The notes beneath the pieces are model-generated. The model was not told where the DNA came from. It worked only from the letters and a program-made list of their open reading frames with translations, and ran no database searches. A program made the position numbers and the translations under genes. From NCBI RefSeq assembly GCF_013371215.1, contig NZ_JABWMH010000002.1, positions 124,001-188,000 on the forward strand: a DNA stretch of 64,000 nt, written 5' to 3'. Origin of the DNA: Parasphingorhabdus flavimaris (GTDB lineage: Bacteria; Pseudomonadota; Alphaproteobacteria; Sphingomonadales; Sphingomonadaceae). Positions 56,409 through 64,000 of the stretch are shown in pieces; the first letter of the stretch is position 1; every line of letters begins with the position of its first letter.

Positions 56409-57712
56409 GCAACGTCGCAGATATACAGGATATCCGTCAGACCGGATTTTTCGACTTTTCGGTCGATGAAAGCGATCCGGCGGTTGCCGGTGCGATCAAC
56501 TCGGAACTGGCGCGCCAGCAGAACCAGATCGAACTGATAGCGTCGGAGAATATCGTTTCCAGGGCCGTGCTGCAGGCGCAGGGTTCGGTTTTTACCAACA
56601 AATATGCCGAAGGCTATCCCGGTCGCCGCTATTATCAGGGCTGCGCGCCCTCGGATGATGTCGAGAATCTGGCGATCGAACGCGCCAAGCAATTGTTCGA
56701 TTGCGGCTTTGTCAATGTCCAGCCGCACTCAGGCGCGCAGGCCAATGGCGCGGTGATGCTGGCGCTGGTCAAGCCGGGCGATACGATCCTCGGCATGTCG
56801 CTGGACGCCGGCGGACATCTCACCCATGGCGCGAAACCGGCGCAGTCGGGGAAATGGTTCAACGCGATCCAATATGGCGTCAACGACGACGATCATCTGA
56901 TCAATTATGAAGAAGTCGAGGCGCTGGCCAAGGAACATCAGCCGAAGCTGATCATTGCCGGTGGTTCTGCCTATCCGCGCCAGATCGATTTCGCCAAATT
57001 CCGTGCGATTGCCGATTCCGTCGGTGCCTTGTTCATGGTCGACATGGCGCATTTCGCCGGACTGGTTGCTGCCGGACTGCATCCGAGCCCGCTCGGCTAT
57101 GCCGATGTCGTGACCACCACGACCCACAAGACCCTGCGCGGTCCCCGGGGCGGCATGATATTGACCAATGACGAGGCGATTGCGAAAAAGATCAACTCTG
57201 CGGTTTTCCCTGGCCTCCAGGGCGGTCCGCTGATGCACGTGATTGCGGCCAAGGCCGTCGCCTTTGGCGAAGCGCTGCGTCCGGAGTTCAAAAGCTATTC
57301 TGCTGCTGTCATCGAAAATGCCAAAGTCCTTGCGGCAACGCTCAAGGAACGCGGCGCCGATGTGGTCGCCGGTGGCACCGATACCCATCTGGCGCTGATC
57401 GATCTGTCGCCGCTCGGCATCACCGGGCGTGACGCCGACGAAGCGCTCGAACGGGCCGGGATTACCTGCAACAAGAACAGCATCCCCAATGATCCGCAGC
57501 CACCGATGAAAACCAGCGGTATCCGCGTCGGATCGCCCGCCGGTACCACCCGTGGCTTTGGCCCTGCCGAGTTCAAGATGATCGGCGACATGGTCGCGGA
57601 TGTGCTCGACGGTTTGCGCCAGAAAGGCGAGGCGGGGGACCCGGATATCGAAGCCGATGTACGCGAACGGGTCCAGGCGCTCTGCGACCGGTTCCCGATT
57701 TACCAGGATTGA
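56405..57712 (+). CDS. glyA: Serine hydroxymethyltransferase
   Basis: A 435-residue PLP enzyme. K242 in [14 protein letters not shown] binds PLP; the conserved [16 protein letters not shown] and [13 protein letters not shown] motifs are intact. It converts serine and tetrahydrofolate to glycine and methylene-tetrahydrofolate. The rpiB-glyA-nrdR order links pentose phosphate, one-carbon and deoxynucleotide control. Confidence 0.97.
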   Translation: MSNVADIQDIRQTGFFDFSVDESDPAVAGAINSELARQQNQIELIASENIVSRAVLQAQGSVFTNKYAEGYPGRRYYQGCAPSDDVENLAIERAKQLFDCGFVNVQPHSGAQANGAVMLALVKPGDTILGMSLDAGGHLTHGAKPAQSGKWFNAIQYGVNDDDHLINYEEVEALAKEHQPKLIIAGGSAYPRQIDFAKFRAIADSVGALFMVDMAHFAGLVAAGLHPSPLGYADVVTTTTHKTLRGPRGGMILTNDEAIAKKINSAVFPGLQGGPLMHVIAAKAVAFGEALRPEFKSYSAAVIENAKVLAATLKERGADVVAGGTDTHLALIDLSPLGITGRDADEALERAGITCNKNSIPNDPQPPMKTSGIRVGSPAGTTRGFGPAEFKMIGDMVADVLDGLRQKGEAGDPDIEADVRERVQALCDRFPIYQD

Positions 57713-57727
57713 TCGGAAAGCGATAAG

Positions 57728-58189
57728 ATGCGTTGCCCCTTTTGCGCCCATGACGACAGTCAGGTCAAAGACAGCCGTCCCACCGAGGACAATACGACGA
57801 TCAGACGCCGGCGTCAGTGCGAGGGCTGTGGCGCGCGGTTCACGACTTTCGAGCGCGTGCAATTGCGGGAAATAACCGTGGTCAAGAGCGAGGACCGCAA
57901 GGAACCGTTTGACCGGACGAAGATCGACCTCTCGGTAGCGCTCGCTTGCCGCAAGCGCGGGCTTGCACAGGAGCAGATGGATCAGCTGGTCTCGGGCATC
58001 CAGCGCCAGCTGGAAACCAGTGGCGAGACCGAAATCCCTTCGCAAAAAATCGGCGAGATGGTGATGGACGGCCTGAAGACGCTCGACAGCGTGGCCTATA
58101 TCCGCTTCGCTTCGGTCTACAAGGATTTCACCGAAGCCAAGGATTTCAAGGAATTTGCCGGCAGCGTGAAAGACGTCGGCGGCGCGTGA
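57728..58189 (+). CDS. nrdR: Transcriptional repressor NrdR
   Basis: A 153-residue protein. The zinc ribbon has C3, C6, C31 and C34 ([17 protein letters not shown]), followed by an ATP-cone (about residues 49-139). NrdR senses ATP/dATP and represses ribonucleotide reductase genes. It starts 15 bp after glyA; its stop overlaps the trmJ GTG. Confidence 0.96.
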   Translation: MRCPFCAHDDSQVKDSRPTEDNTTIRRRRQCEGCGARFTTFERVQLREITVVKSEDRKEPFDRTKIDLSVALACRKRGLAQEQMDQLVSGIQRQLETSGETEIPSQKIGEMVMDGLKTLDSVAYIRFASVYKDFTEAKDFKEFAGSVKDVGGA

Positions 58190-58926
58190 GCAACCAGCCC
58201 GCCATCATATTGGTCAATCCGCAACTCGGGCAGAATATCGGCAAGGCCGCACGGGCGATGCTCAACTTCGGCCTGACCGAGATGCGCATTGTCAAACCGC
58301 GGGACGGATGGCCCAATCCCGATGCCGGTCCATCGGCGTCGGGCGCGGATATGGTGCTTGAACGTGCTCAGGTATTTGAAACCACCGCCGAGGCGGTTGC
58401 CGACTGCGCCCATGTTTATGCCACGACGGTACGTAAGCGGGCGATGACCAAGACAGTGCTGACGCCTTGGGAGGCTGCCGAGGACATGGCGCAAGCGAGC
58501 GGTAAATGCGCGATCCTGTTCGGGCCAGAGCGAGCCGGTTTGGAAATCGTCGATGTCGAATTGGCGCGCAAGATCATTACCGTGCCGATCAATCCGGAAT
58601 TCGGGTCGCTCAACTTGGCCCAGGCTGTCATCCTTGTAGCCTATGAAATATCTAAAATGGATAGCGTCGGTAATGTCCAGCCAACGCTCGAAAAAATAGC
58701 AGCCGAACCGGCTCCGCAGAGAGAACTGGATATGTTTTACGAGCATCTTGAACGGGCGCTGGATAAAAACGGCTATTTCTACCCGGCGGAGCGGGCGATG
58801 GCGACAAAAGTGACGCTTCGCAATATGCTGACCAAGCCGGCTTGGACCAATGAAGAGGTCAAGACATGGCGCGGGGTTATCTCGTCGCTCGAACGGCCGC
58901 CCCGCAAGGACAAGGCCGAAAAATAG
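58186..58926 (+). CDS. trmJ: tRNA 2'-O-methyltransferase TrmJ (SPOUT family)
   Basis: A 246-residue SPOUT methyltransferase. [23 protein letters not shown] opens the domain; the knotted AdoMet site has [28 protein letters not shown]. TrmJ methylates position 32 in several tRNAs. A C-terminal helical part (about 170-240) is usual. GTG at 58186 overlaps the nrdR stop; the alternative upstream frame lies wholly within nrdR. Confidence 0.9.
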   Translation: MSNQPAIILVNPQLGQNIGKAARAMLNFGLTEMRIVKPRDGWPNPDAGPSASGADMVLERAQVFETTAEAVADCAHVYATTVRKRAMTKTVLTPWEAAEDMAQASGKCAILFGPERAGLEIVDVELARKIITVPINPEFGSLNLAQAVILVAYEISKMDSVGNVQPTLEKIAAEPAPQRELDMFYEHLERALDKNGYFYPAERAMATKVTLRNMLTKPAWTNEEVKTWRGVISSLERPPRKDKAEK

Positions 58927-58938
58927 CCCGTAAGCGGA

Positions 58939-59247
58939 CTATTTGCGCAGCTGATCCCATTTCTGTAATTCGTAGCTGATCGATGTTTCGACCAGCATTT
59001 CCCAGATCGCCGCCATCGTTGGCACCGGAACGCCTGCTTCTTCCGCCAGAGTTTTGACATTCTGCAAAACGGCCGCCTTGCGCACTTCATCGCGGACGAC
59101 GTTGCGATCCTGCTTGATCCGGGCGGCGGCATCCATGCAGGCAAAACGCTGGGCCATCAAGGCGATGAGCTCCCCATCGATACGGTCCACTTGTTCGCGG
59201 ACATCGGTCATGGTTTCCATGGGCGGCAGTGGCTCGGGATCATTCAT
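58939..59247 (-). CDS. Chorismate mutase, AroQ type
   Basis: A 102-residue all-helical protein. VREQVDRIDGELIALMAQRFACMDAAARIKQ and the VRDEVRKAAVLQNVK region supply the arginines and lysine of the AroQ active site. It rearranges chorismate to prephenate for Phe and Tyr. An isochorismate-pyruvate lyase (PchB-like) role cannot be excluded from sequence alone. It converges on trmJ with 12 bp between the stops. Confidence 0.85.
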   Translation of the reverse strand: MNDPEPLPPMETMTDVREQVDRIDGELIALMAQRFACMDAAARIKQDRNVVRDEVRKAAVLQNVKTLAEEAGVPVPTMAAIWEMLVETSISYELQKWDQLRK

Positions 59248-59325
59248 GCCAGCCCATTAATCGCCAGCCATCAGAGAGTCGAGAGCCGGTGACTATATTC
59301 GCAAGATAATCGCCGGCTAATCCTG

Positions 59326-59354
59326 TTGACAATGGCGGCTTTGCTCGCCATAGG
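59326..59354 (+). promoter_or_regulatory. Probable rpsD promoter
   Basis: TTGACA (59326-59331), a 17-bp spacer and CATAGG (59349-59354). The -35 is consensus; the -10 is poor. It would give an rpsD leader of about 105 nt. Confidence 0.5.
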
Positions 59355-59398
59355 CGCGCTCTTGCAATTGGCTCCGCACCCCGGTGAAGCGGTAGCCG

Positions 59399-59420
59399 CA
59401 TCAGAATGACTGTTCTGATG
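59399..59420 (+). promoter_or_regulatory. Hairpin in the rpsD leader
   Basis: CATCAGAA (59399-59406) and TTCTGATG (59413-59420) form a perfect 8-bp stem with a 6-base loop, 46 bp before the rpsD start. It is a candidate site for S4 autoregulation of its own mRNA. Confidence 0.4.
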
Positions 59421-59465
59421 GTGCGCTCCGGGAAGACGATAAACAGCAAATGAGGAGTCATTGAT

Positions 59466-60080
59466 ATGACCAAACGTACAAGTTCGAAATATAAGCTCGA
59501 TCGCCGCATGGGCGAGAATATCTGGGGCCGTCCCAAATCTCCCGTCAATCGTCGCGATTATGGCCCGGGCCAGCACGGTCAGCGCCGCAAGGGCAAGCTG
59601 TCCGACTTCGGTATTCAGTTGCGCGCCAAGCAGAAGCTCAAGGGCTATTATGGCGACGTGACGGAAAAGCAGTTCCGCCGCGCCTATAAAGAAGCCGCAG
59701 CGATGAAGGGCGATACCAGCCAGAACCTGATCGGCCTGCTCGAACAGCGCCTCGACATGGTTGTCTATCGCGCCAAGTTCACCCCGACCATCTTTGCTGC
59801 CCGTCAGCTCGTCAGCCACGGCCATATCCGCGTCAACGGCGTCAAATGTAATGTTGCTTCGCGCAAGGTTGTACCGGGCGACGTGATTTCGCTGAGCGCC
59901 AAGGCCCAGGAAATGCTGCTCGTTATCGAAGCGCAGAGCCTGCCAGAGCGTGATATTCCTGAATATGTCACGCCAGACGGTACCGACAAGGTAACCTACG
60001 TCCGCATCCCGACCCTGGACGAAGTGCCTTATCCGGTGACGATGGAACCCAATCTGGTCGTCGAATTCTATTCGCGCTGA
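59466..60080 (+). CDS. rpsD: Ribosomal protein uS4
   Basis: A 204-residue S4. [15 protein letters not shown] at the start is of alphaproteobacterial type, without the zinc cysteines of some S4; the S4 RNA-binding domain has [11 protein letters not shown] and [16 protein letters not shown] at 59466 follows ATGAGGAG. Single gene with its own promoter and terminator. Confidence 0.97.
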   Translation: MTKRTSSKYKLDRRMGENIWGRPKSPVNRRDYGPGQHGQRRKGKLSDFGIQLRAKQKLKGYYGDVTEKQFRRAYKEAAAMKGDTSQNLIGLLEQRLDMVVYRAKFTPTIFAARQLVSHGHIRVNGVKCNVASRKVVPGDVISLSAKAQEMLLVIEAQSLPERDIPEYVTPDGTDKVTYVRIPTLDEVPYPVTMEPNLVVEFYSR

Positions 60081-60099
60081 TTGTTTCAAAGAAATTCAC

Positions 60100-60134
60100 A
60101 AAAAAGGGCGGCCCGTTGGAGTCGCCCTTTTTTT
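60100..60134 (+). terminator. Rho-independent terminator of rpsD
   Basis: AAAAAA GGGCG (60100-60110) and CGCCC TTTTTTT (60123-60134) form a GC stem extended by A-T pairs around a 12-base loop. A run of seven T follows the stem. It is about 20 bp after the rpsD stop. Confidence 0.9.
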
Positions 60135-60272
60135 GTCTGTATTTTCGTCGCCCTCGGCAATGAAGTGTGGGTTGGGGGTCTGTGGCCCGCAACGCTTCTT
60201 GCCTTGCTGAAATGTGTCTGGCATTGAGCCTCTAACGCTTTTCGAGACACAGAATTTTAGAAGGATAGCTAT

Positions 60273-61949
60273 ATGTTGAAACGGTCGCTTTGGGTGCTGC
60301 TGGCACCATCGCTGATACTGGCTGGCTGCACGAAGATAGATGACGATGCTACGGGCGCCAAAATCCCCGAAATCGCGGCACCGGAATTGTCGGTGGAAAC
60401 GATGAAATCGATCACCGAGCAGTTGTCTTCCGATGCTTTTGAAGGCCGCGCGCCTGGTACGCCGGGCGAGGAAAAAACGCTCGCGCTGCTGACCGAAAAA
60501 TTTGCTGCCGCGGGCCTCGAGCCGGGCAATGGCGACAGCTGGTTCCAGGATGTGCCGCTCGTTTCGATTGAAGCGAAAAATGTTTCGCCGCTGACCGTAA
60601 CCGGCGGGTCCGAGAAGCTCAGCTTTGCTTACGGCCCTGAAATGGTGGTCACCAGCTATCGGGAACAGCCGAAGATCGATGTCGCCAACAGCGACATGGT
60701 CTTTGTCGGCTATGGCGTGAACGCGCCGGAGCGCGGCTGGAACGATTATGAAGGCGTCGATGTCAAAGGCAAGACGGTGGTCATATTGGTCAATGACCCC
60801 GATTTCGGCACCGAAAGCCTGGAAGGCGATTTTGGTGGCCGGGCGATGACCTATTATGGTCGCTGGACATATAAATATGAGGAAGCGGCGCGTCAGGGTG
60901 CTGCGGCGGCATTGATCATTCATGATACCGATCCCGCCGCCTATGGCTGGAATGTCGTAGAATCGAGCTGGAGCGGACCGCAATTTTACGCGCAGACGGC
61001 CAACGGCGGAGCCGATAATACCAAGGCAAATGGCTGGATCCAGAAAGACGTTGCAGCGAAAATATTTGCCGCAGCGGGCAAGGATCTTGAAACGCAGATG
61101 AAAGCGGCCAAGAAGAAGGGCTTCAAGGCCGTTGATCTCGGGCTGAAGGCATCGGCTTCGTTTGAAAACACGATCGGCAAGATGGACAGCAAGAATGTTG
61201 TCGGTATTCTCAAGGGCAAGACGCGTCCGGACGAATATGTGATCTATACCGCGCACTGGGATCATCTCGGACGCTGCAAGCCTGCGGCGGACGGGGACGA
61301 TATCTGCAACGGCGCGGTCGACAATGCGACCGGCACGGCGGCGCTGGTCGCTCTGGCAGAAGCGCATGTCAAAGCCGGTGCACCAGATCGCAGCATTATA
61401 TTCCTTGCCGTTACCGCTGAGGAGTCCGGACTATTGGGTTCGAAATATTATGCGGAAAATCCGGTCTACCCGCTCAGCCAGACTGTCGGGGGCGTGAACA
61501 TGGATGCGTTCGGCATGGCCGGACCTGCGAAGAACGTGATCGTGGTTGGCAAGGGCAAATCCGGTCTCGACCGCTATCTTGAGGCAGCACTCACCGGTGA
61601 TGGCCGCGTGGCCGAAGCCGAGCCGACACCGGAGAAGGGCTATTATTACCGCTCCGATCATTTCAGCTTCGCCAAGCTGGGCGTGCCGATGATCTATTTC
61701 GAAGGTGGCGAAGATCTGGTCGACGGTGGCCGGGAGGCCGGTGAAGCGATTTCGAAAGACTATACCGAAAATCGCTATCATGGTCCGAAGGACGAATATG
61801 ATCCGAACTGGAACTGGGACGGCGTGATGGGTGACCTGAAGGTTTATTATACCGTTGCCCGGATGCTGGCGATGACCGAGGACTGGCCCAACTGGAACGA
61901 AGGCGACGAATTCCGCGCCACGCGGGATGAAAGCCGCGCCGGTAGCTGA
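60273..61949 (+). CDS. M28-family metallopeptidase, lipoprotein
   Basis: A 558-residue protein. Lipobox LILAGC (C19) marks a lipoprotein, so it acts in the periplasm or at the outer membrane. A PA-like insertion (about residues 135-290) interrupts the peptidase domain. Zinc ligands: H328 (YTAHWDHLG), D350 (AVDNATG), E383/E384 (TAEESG), then VNMDAFGM and YRSDHFSFAKLG. It is an aminopeptidase-type zinc enzyme of unknown substrate. Confidence 0.9.
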   Translation: MLKRSLWVLLAPSLILAGCTKIDDDATGAKIPEIAAPELSVETMKSITEQLSSDAFEGRAPGTPGEEKTLALLTEKFAAAGLEPGNGDSWFQDVPLVSIEAKNVSPLTVTGGSEKLSFAYGPEMVVTSYREQPKIDVANSDMVFVGYGVNAPERGWNDYEGVDVKGKTVVILVNDPDFGTESLEGDFGGRAMTYYGRWTYKYEEAARQGAAAALIIHDTDPAAYGWNVVESSWSGPQFYAQTANGGADNTKANGWIQKDVAAKIFAAAGKDLETQMKAAKKKGFKAVDLGLKASASFENTIGKMDSKNVVGILKGKTRPDEYVIYTAHWDHLGRCKPAADGDDICNGAVDNATGTAALVALAEAHVKAGAPDRSIIFLAVTAEESGLLGSKYYAENPVYPLSQTVGGVNMDAFGMAGPAKNVIVVGKGKSGLDRYLEAALTGDGRVAEAEPTPEKGYYYRSDHFSFAKLGVPMIYFEGGEDLVDGGREAGEAISKDYTENRYHGPKDEYDPNWNWDGVMGDLKVYYTVARMLAMTEDWPNWNEGDEFRATRDESRAGS

Positions 61950-61969
61950 TTACGATCACTGACCGGGTG

Positions 61970-62950
61970 ATGAGATGGCCAGCAGAATGGGAACCGCATC
62001 AGGCGGTTTGGATCGGCTTTCCCGGCGATCCGGCGGAATGGCCGGCGGGACGGGAAGCCGCCCAGCGCGAAGTTGCGGCCTTTGCCGATGCGATTGCCGA
62101 TGACGGCGCTGGCGAGGCGGTTGTTCTGGTGTGCCGCGATGCGGCTGATCAGGATATCGCCCGATCGCTGGTTCAGCCCTGCGTAAATCTTGTTGTTGAA
62201 CCCTTCGGCGATATCTGGTTGCGCGACAGCGCGCCGGTTTTTGTCGCGGGTCCCAGCGGGCTTGATGGCCGGAACTTTCGCTTCAACGGCTGGGGCGGCA
62301 AATATGAAATGGCCGGTGATCAGGATATCGGTCAGCGGCTGGCACAGCGGTTTGACCTGCCGGTCAGCGAGCAGGACTGGATATTGGAAGGCGGCGCTAT
62401 CGATGGCGATGGCGCAGGCCGGCTGATCACCACCGCGCAATGCGTCCTCAACCCCAACCGCAACGACGGGCTGGACAGGGAGCAGGTCGCCGGGCGGTTG
62501 CGCGATGCTCTGGCGGTGCAGGATATCTGCTGGCTGGGAGACGGGCTGGCGGCCGACCATACCGATGGCCATGTCGACAATCTCGCACGTTTTGTGGCTC
62601 CGAATAGGGTTGCCATTCCGCAAGCAGATAATGCTGACGATCCCAATGAAGCGATATTCGACGATGCCGCAGCGCGCGCCGCTGCATCGGGATTGCAGGT
62701 CGTTCGCCTGCCTTCCGCCGGACGATATGAAGTCGACGGAGATATCGCGCCGGCCAGCTATATGAATTTCTATATCGGCAACAGGGTGGTGGCTGTGCCG
62801 CAATATGGGGCGGCAAATGATGCCAAGGCGGTCGACCAGATCTCCGCGCTGTTTCCGGACCACAAGGTGATCGGGCTGTCCAGCCAGGCGCTGCTTCGCG
62901 GCGGCGGCAGTTTTCACTGCATATCGCAGCAGATCCCGCAGACAGATTAG
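61970..62950 (+). CDS. aguA: Agmatine deiminase
   Basis: A 326-residue guanidine-modifying-fold enzyme. It begins MRWPAEWEPHQAVWIGFP, with D-IWLRDSAPVF in the active site, and the catalytic nucleophile C317 in GGGSFHCISQQ. It turns agmatine into N-carbamoylputrescine and ammonia. I use ATG at 61970; a GTG three bases upstream is also possible. Its partner aguB begins at 63901, after one intervening gene. Confidence 0.93.
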   Translation: MRWPAEWEPHQAVWIGFPGDPAEWPAGREAAQREVAAFADAIADDGAGEAVVLVCRDAADQDIARSLVQPCVNLVVEPFGDIWLRDSAPVFVAGPSGLDGRNFRFNGWGGKYEMAGDQDIGQRLAQRFDLPVSEQDWILEGGAIDGDGAGRLITTAQCVLNPNRNDGLDREQVAGRLRDALAVQDICWLGDGLAADHTDGHVDNLARFVAPNRVAIPQADNADDPNEAIFDDAAARAAASGLQVVRLPSAGRYEVDGDIAPASYMNFYIGNRVVAVPQYGAANDAKAVDQISALFPDHKVIGLSSQALLRGGGSFHCISQQIPQTD

Positions 62951-63027
62951 TCCTTTATTACATATTGTCTCCCCGTGAACACAGGGTAGAGATGGGGGCA
63001 GAGAATATTAATCGAGAGGAAAATATC

Positions 63028-63882
63028 ATGAAAAATCTACTGATGGCGAGCGCTTCGCTGGCACTGCTGGCAATGGCCGCTCCCGTTACCGCCAAACATC
63101 ATGCAAAAGACGGCGCGGAAATGACCGACGCCAGCCTGCAATCGGTTCTGTCGCATGAGCGCCGCGCCGGGGACAAGGCCCGTGACATGTATCGCCATCC
63201 AGCCGAAACGCTGAGCTTCTTCGGTGTCAAACCGGAGCATACAGTCGTCGAATATGGACCAGGCGGCGGCTGGTACACGCGCGTGCTGGCGCCTTATCTT
63301 GCCGCAAGCGGACGATATATCGCGATCAATGCCGACAGCTCGTCCAGCAGCTTTGCGGATCGCGCGCGCGAAGCGCGGACAAAGGGCTGGCCCGAAAGCT
63401 TTCCGGAAACGGCGGCCAAGTGGACCGGTGTTGACGCCGGCAAGATACTTGCCTTCGAAAGCGACGAGATGCCGGATGACATGAAGGGCAAGGTTGACCG
63501 GATTTTGATATTCCGCTCGTTGCACGGTATGCTCAACGGAAACCGGGCGGACTCCGAACTGCGCGCCCTGCGTGATATGCTCGCCGATGAAGGGATGGTC
63601 GGCGTCGTCCAGCACCGGGCCAAGAAGGACGCATCCTATGCCATGTCCAACGGCACCAAAGGATATCTGAAACAGTCGTCGGTCATCGCCCTGTTCGAGT
63701 TGAACGGCTTTGAACTGGTCAGCCAATCCGAAATCAACGCCAATGCCAAGGACAAGTCCGACTATGACCGCGGCGTCTGGACATTGCCTCCGGTTCTGGC
63801 GCTGGGCGACAGCGACAAGGCCAAATATGAAGCGATTGGCGAATCCGACCGCATGACATTATTGTTTAAGAAGCGTCCTTAA
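63028..63882 (+). CDS. Exported class I methyltransferase-like protein
   Basis: A 284-residue protein with a convincing Sec signal peptide (about residues 1-22, LLMASASLALLAMAAPVTA). The mature part has a Rossmann methyltransferase fold with motif I VVEYGPGGGWYTRVLAP and an R/D-rich second half. A SAM-dependent enzyme in the periplasm has no known supply of SAM there, so either it is not exported, or it binds another ligand. Similar secreted methyltransferase-like proteins occur in sphingomonads and xanthomonads. ATG at 63028 follows GAGAGGAAA. It sits between aguA and aguB. Confidence 0.8.
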   Translation: MKNLLMASASLALLAMAAPVTAKHHAKDGAEMTDASLQSVLSHERRAGDKARDMYRHPAETLSFFGVKPEHTVVEYGPGGGWYTRVLAPYLAASGRYIAINADSSSSSFADRAREARTKGWPESFPETAAKWTGVDAGKILAFESDEMPDDMKGKVDRILIFRSLHGMLNGNRADSELRALRDMLADEGMVGVVQHRAKKDASYAMSNGTKGYLKQSSVIALFELNGFELVSQSEINANAKDKSDYDRGVWTLPPVLALGDSDKAKYEAIGESDRMTLLFKKRP

Positions 63883-63900
63883 GCCGCTAATGGGGCTGCT

Positions 63901-64000
63901 ATGACCAATTTATCCGTAGCAGCCCTGCAGCTGCCCCTGAGCGGCGATGAACAGGCCAATATCTTCGCCGTCAGCGGCCTGATCGCCGAAGCGGCGGAGC
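63901..64000 (+). CDS. aguB: N-carbamoylputrescine amidase, 5' partial
   Basis: The window ends after 33 codons. The visible MTNLSVAALQLPLSGDEQAN opens a nitrilase-superfamily fold, and the text (VAALQL, NI, LIAEAA) fits AguB. This enzyme hydrolyses N-carbamoylputrescine to putrescine, finishing the AguA route. It starts 18 bp after the methyltransferase-like gene. Confidence 0.75.
   Translation, partial: MTNLSVAALQLPLSGDEQANIFAVSGLIAEAAE

Noticed and set aside
56729-58045. A 438-codon minus-strand frame across glyA and nrdR
   Set aside because: Antisense shadow of two well-supported genes.
1-64000. CRISPR arrays, insertion sequences, prophage, rRNA genes
   Set aside because: No repeated-spacer array, transposase, integrase, phage structural gene or rRNA sequence was seen; only one tRNA is present.

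Overview
The window reads as a chromosomal segment of an alphaproteobacterium of the order Sphingomonadales (Sphingorhabdus/Parasphingorhabdus/Sphingopyxis-like). The genus is an inference; the order is better supported. Evidence: a CckA-type hybrid kinase next to recA; a GTTC-N7-GTTC alphaproteobacterial LexA box before recA; a Xanthomonas/Caulobacter-type TonB receptor; and an envelope operon in which bamA, ompH and fabZ follow one another with no lpxD, lpxA or lpxB, as expected where glycosphingolipid replaces LPS. I see no IS element, prophage, CRISPR array or rRNA. Nearly all DNA is coding, and many genes overlap by 1 or 4 bases.

Layout. 1-2550: arsenic cluster (arsR-arsI-arsC-acr3) with a divergent partial gene. 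2600-6740: an uncharacterised membrane protein, an HD-GYP phosphodiesterase and a lytic transglycosylase. 6850-12480: dapA-smpB-DUF2062-cckA, then recA. 12800-20450: glutathione transferase, alaS, a CPA2 antiporter, an FAD monooxygenase and icd. 20630-22440: psd-pssA for phosphatidylethanolamine, then a small convergent membrane-protein gene preceded by a second LexA box. 22800-34320: rpsB-tsf-pyrH-frr-uppS-cdsA-dxr-rseP-bamA-ompH-fabZ, then rpmE. 34350-38600: an oxygenase, an Nramp-like transporter and 5-oxoprolinase pxpABC on the minus strand. 38700-41660: an isolated gspJ-gspK pair, tRNA-His and an amino-acid dehydrogenase. 41920-45900: a phytase lipoprotein and TonB-receptor operon. 46000-48650: DUF983, XRE regulator and SulP transporter. 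48830-53650: ccmCDEFGHI cytochrome c maturation operon. 53800-60080: kup, rpiB-glyA-nrdR-trmJ, chorismate mutase, rpsD. 60270-64000: M28 peptidase and an agmatine-to-putrescine route (aguA, aguB partial) with a secreted methyltransferase-like gene between them.

How the genes work together. The 22.8-34 kb block joins translation (S2, EF-Ts, RRF), UMP supply, undecaprenyl carrier, CDP-diacylglycerol, isoprenoid precursor, envelope proteolysis, outer-membrane assembly and fatty-acid synthesis: a growth and envelope operon. CdsA feeds PssA and Psd nearby. RpiB, GlyA and NrdR link pentose, one-carbon and deoxynucleotide metabolism.

The observations I rank highest are the LexA-box-preceded 80-residue single-span membrane protein at 22143-22385 (a candidate SOS division inhibitor), the Nramp-family protein of the 5-oxoprolinase operon that has lost the family's metal ligands, and the isolated gspJ-gspK pair.
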